From contig NZ_JAODNK010000118.1 of the NCBI RefSeq assembly GCF_025465275.1, positions 1 through 48,313 of the forward strand: a stretch of 48,313 nucleotides of DNA. The letters run 5' to 3'. The notes beneath the pieces are model-generated. The model did not search any database. It was not told where the DNA came from and was given only the letters and a program-made list of their open reading frames with translations. Numbering within the stretch: position 1 is the stretch's first letter; every line of letters starts with the position of its first letter. Below, in pieces: positions 48,093-48,313 of the stretch. This DNA comes from Nocardia sp. (GTDB lineage: Bacteria > Actinomycetota > Actinomycetes > Mycobacteriales > Mycobacteriaceae). Position numbers and translations under genes: made by a program.

Positions 48093-48313
48093 CCCGGACG
48101 TACTGTCCCCTCAACCATCCCGGACGTACCGCCCCCGACCGTCCCCCCTCGGACGTACCGCCCCCGACCGTCCCCCCCTCGGACGTACCGCCCCCCGACC
48201 GTCCCCCCCGGACGTACCGCCCCCCCGACCGTCCCCCCCGGACGTACCGCCCCCCGGACGTACCGCCCCCCGGACGTACCGCCCCCCGGACGTACCGCCC
48301 CCCGGACGTACCG
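48086..48313. repeat. C-rich tandem array ending the window
   Basis: About ten units share the core CGGACGTACYG followed by poly-C. Early units are ~28-30 bp and contain GACCRTCCC; from about 48230 they shorten to a uniform 16-bp unit (GGACGTACCGCCCCCC) repeated to the last base. Unit length and C-run length vary. The window edge falls inside the array, which suggests a contig end at a hard-to-assemble repeat. Confidence 0.8.

Larger units (their letters stand above)
47736..48313. other. region without an intact gene at the right end
   Basis: After the 18-bp repeats come two short minus-strand coding-like frames (47759-48092) and then the C-rich tandem array to the end. No intact gene, RNA or mobile element could be supported. 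Confidence 0.5.

Overview
The window is high-GC actinobacterial DNA, most likely from Nocardia or a close mycolic-acid relative. Supporting genes are a full-length carboxylic acid reductase of Nocardia type, two antigen-85-like esterases, an EphD-type hydrolase/dehydrogenase fusion, an F420-type (Ddn-like) nitroreductase, a complete cvn conservon with two P450 genes, and a large AfsR/SARP-type regulator. GTG/TTG starts, 1-11 bp gene overlaps and leaderless promoters are frequent. The genus is an inference from gene content; no rRNA is present.

Layout. 1-2.0 kb: leftward operon (PIG-L deacetylase, antigen-85-like lipoprotein, truncated glycosyltransferase). 2.1-4.7 kb: DoxX, a beta-lactamase-fold protein and a TerD-domain protein. 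4.9-9.4 kb: car and a methyltransferase, ending in a stem-loop shared with a convergent GlsB-type gene. 9.8-16.5 kb: a lipoprotein, then the leftward cvnA-B-C-D-P450-P450 operon. 16.6-18.0 kb: HTH/membrane-protein pair and a 72-aa DNA-binding-like protein. 18.2-22.8 kb: quinone oxidoreductase behind a MerR-type operator, beta-lactamase-like protein, MFS pump, MarR regulator, amidase. 22.9-28.9 kb: APC permease, then a three-gene operon (PF10118 protein, flavin/2Fe-2S reductase, EphD-like fusion) behind nested palindromes. 29.1-31.1 kb: a Gly/Cys/His-rich small membrane protein facing a TerC operon that is preceded by a yybP-ykoY-type riboswitch. 31.2-36.6 kb: Ddn-like protein, DUF4234 protein, tRNA-Met, DUF3533-like protein, aldo/keto reductase, a stand-alone mraY, thioesterase. 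36.7-43.1 kb: SARP regulator, beta-lactamase-fold hydrolase, secreted antigen-85-like protein. 43.1-46.8 kb: Baeyer-Villiger-type monooxygenase, a possible 51-aa ORF, MFS/ArsR operon. 46.8-48.3 kb: lipoprotein, an 18-bp tandem repeat, probable frameshifted remnants, and a C-rich tandem array that runs to the end.

Themes are cell-envelope remodelling (antigen-85-like, amidase, MraY, EphD, beta-lactamase-fold proteins), redox/lipid chemistry (Car, BVMO, P450s, reductases) and dense local regulation. The most novel-looking items are: (a) three GACAGYG heptamers at exact 11-bp spacing, a SARP-type site, between the beta-lactamase-fold and antigen-85-like genes and close to the SARP gene; (b) the Gly/Cys/His protein with a PF07173-like partner beside a riboswitch-controlled TerC; (c) a cvn P450 with ExxW in place of ExxR; (d) a stand-alone complete mraY; (e) a BVMO with Phe in place of the fingerprint His.
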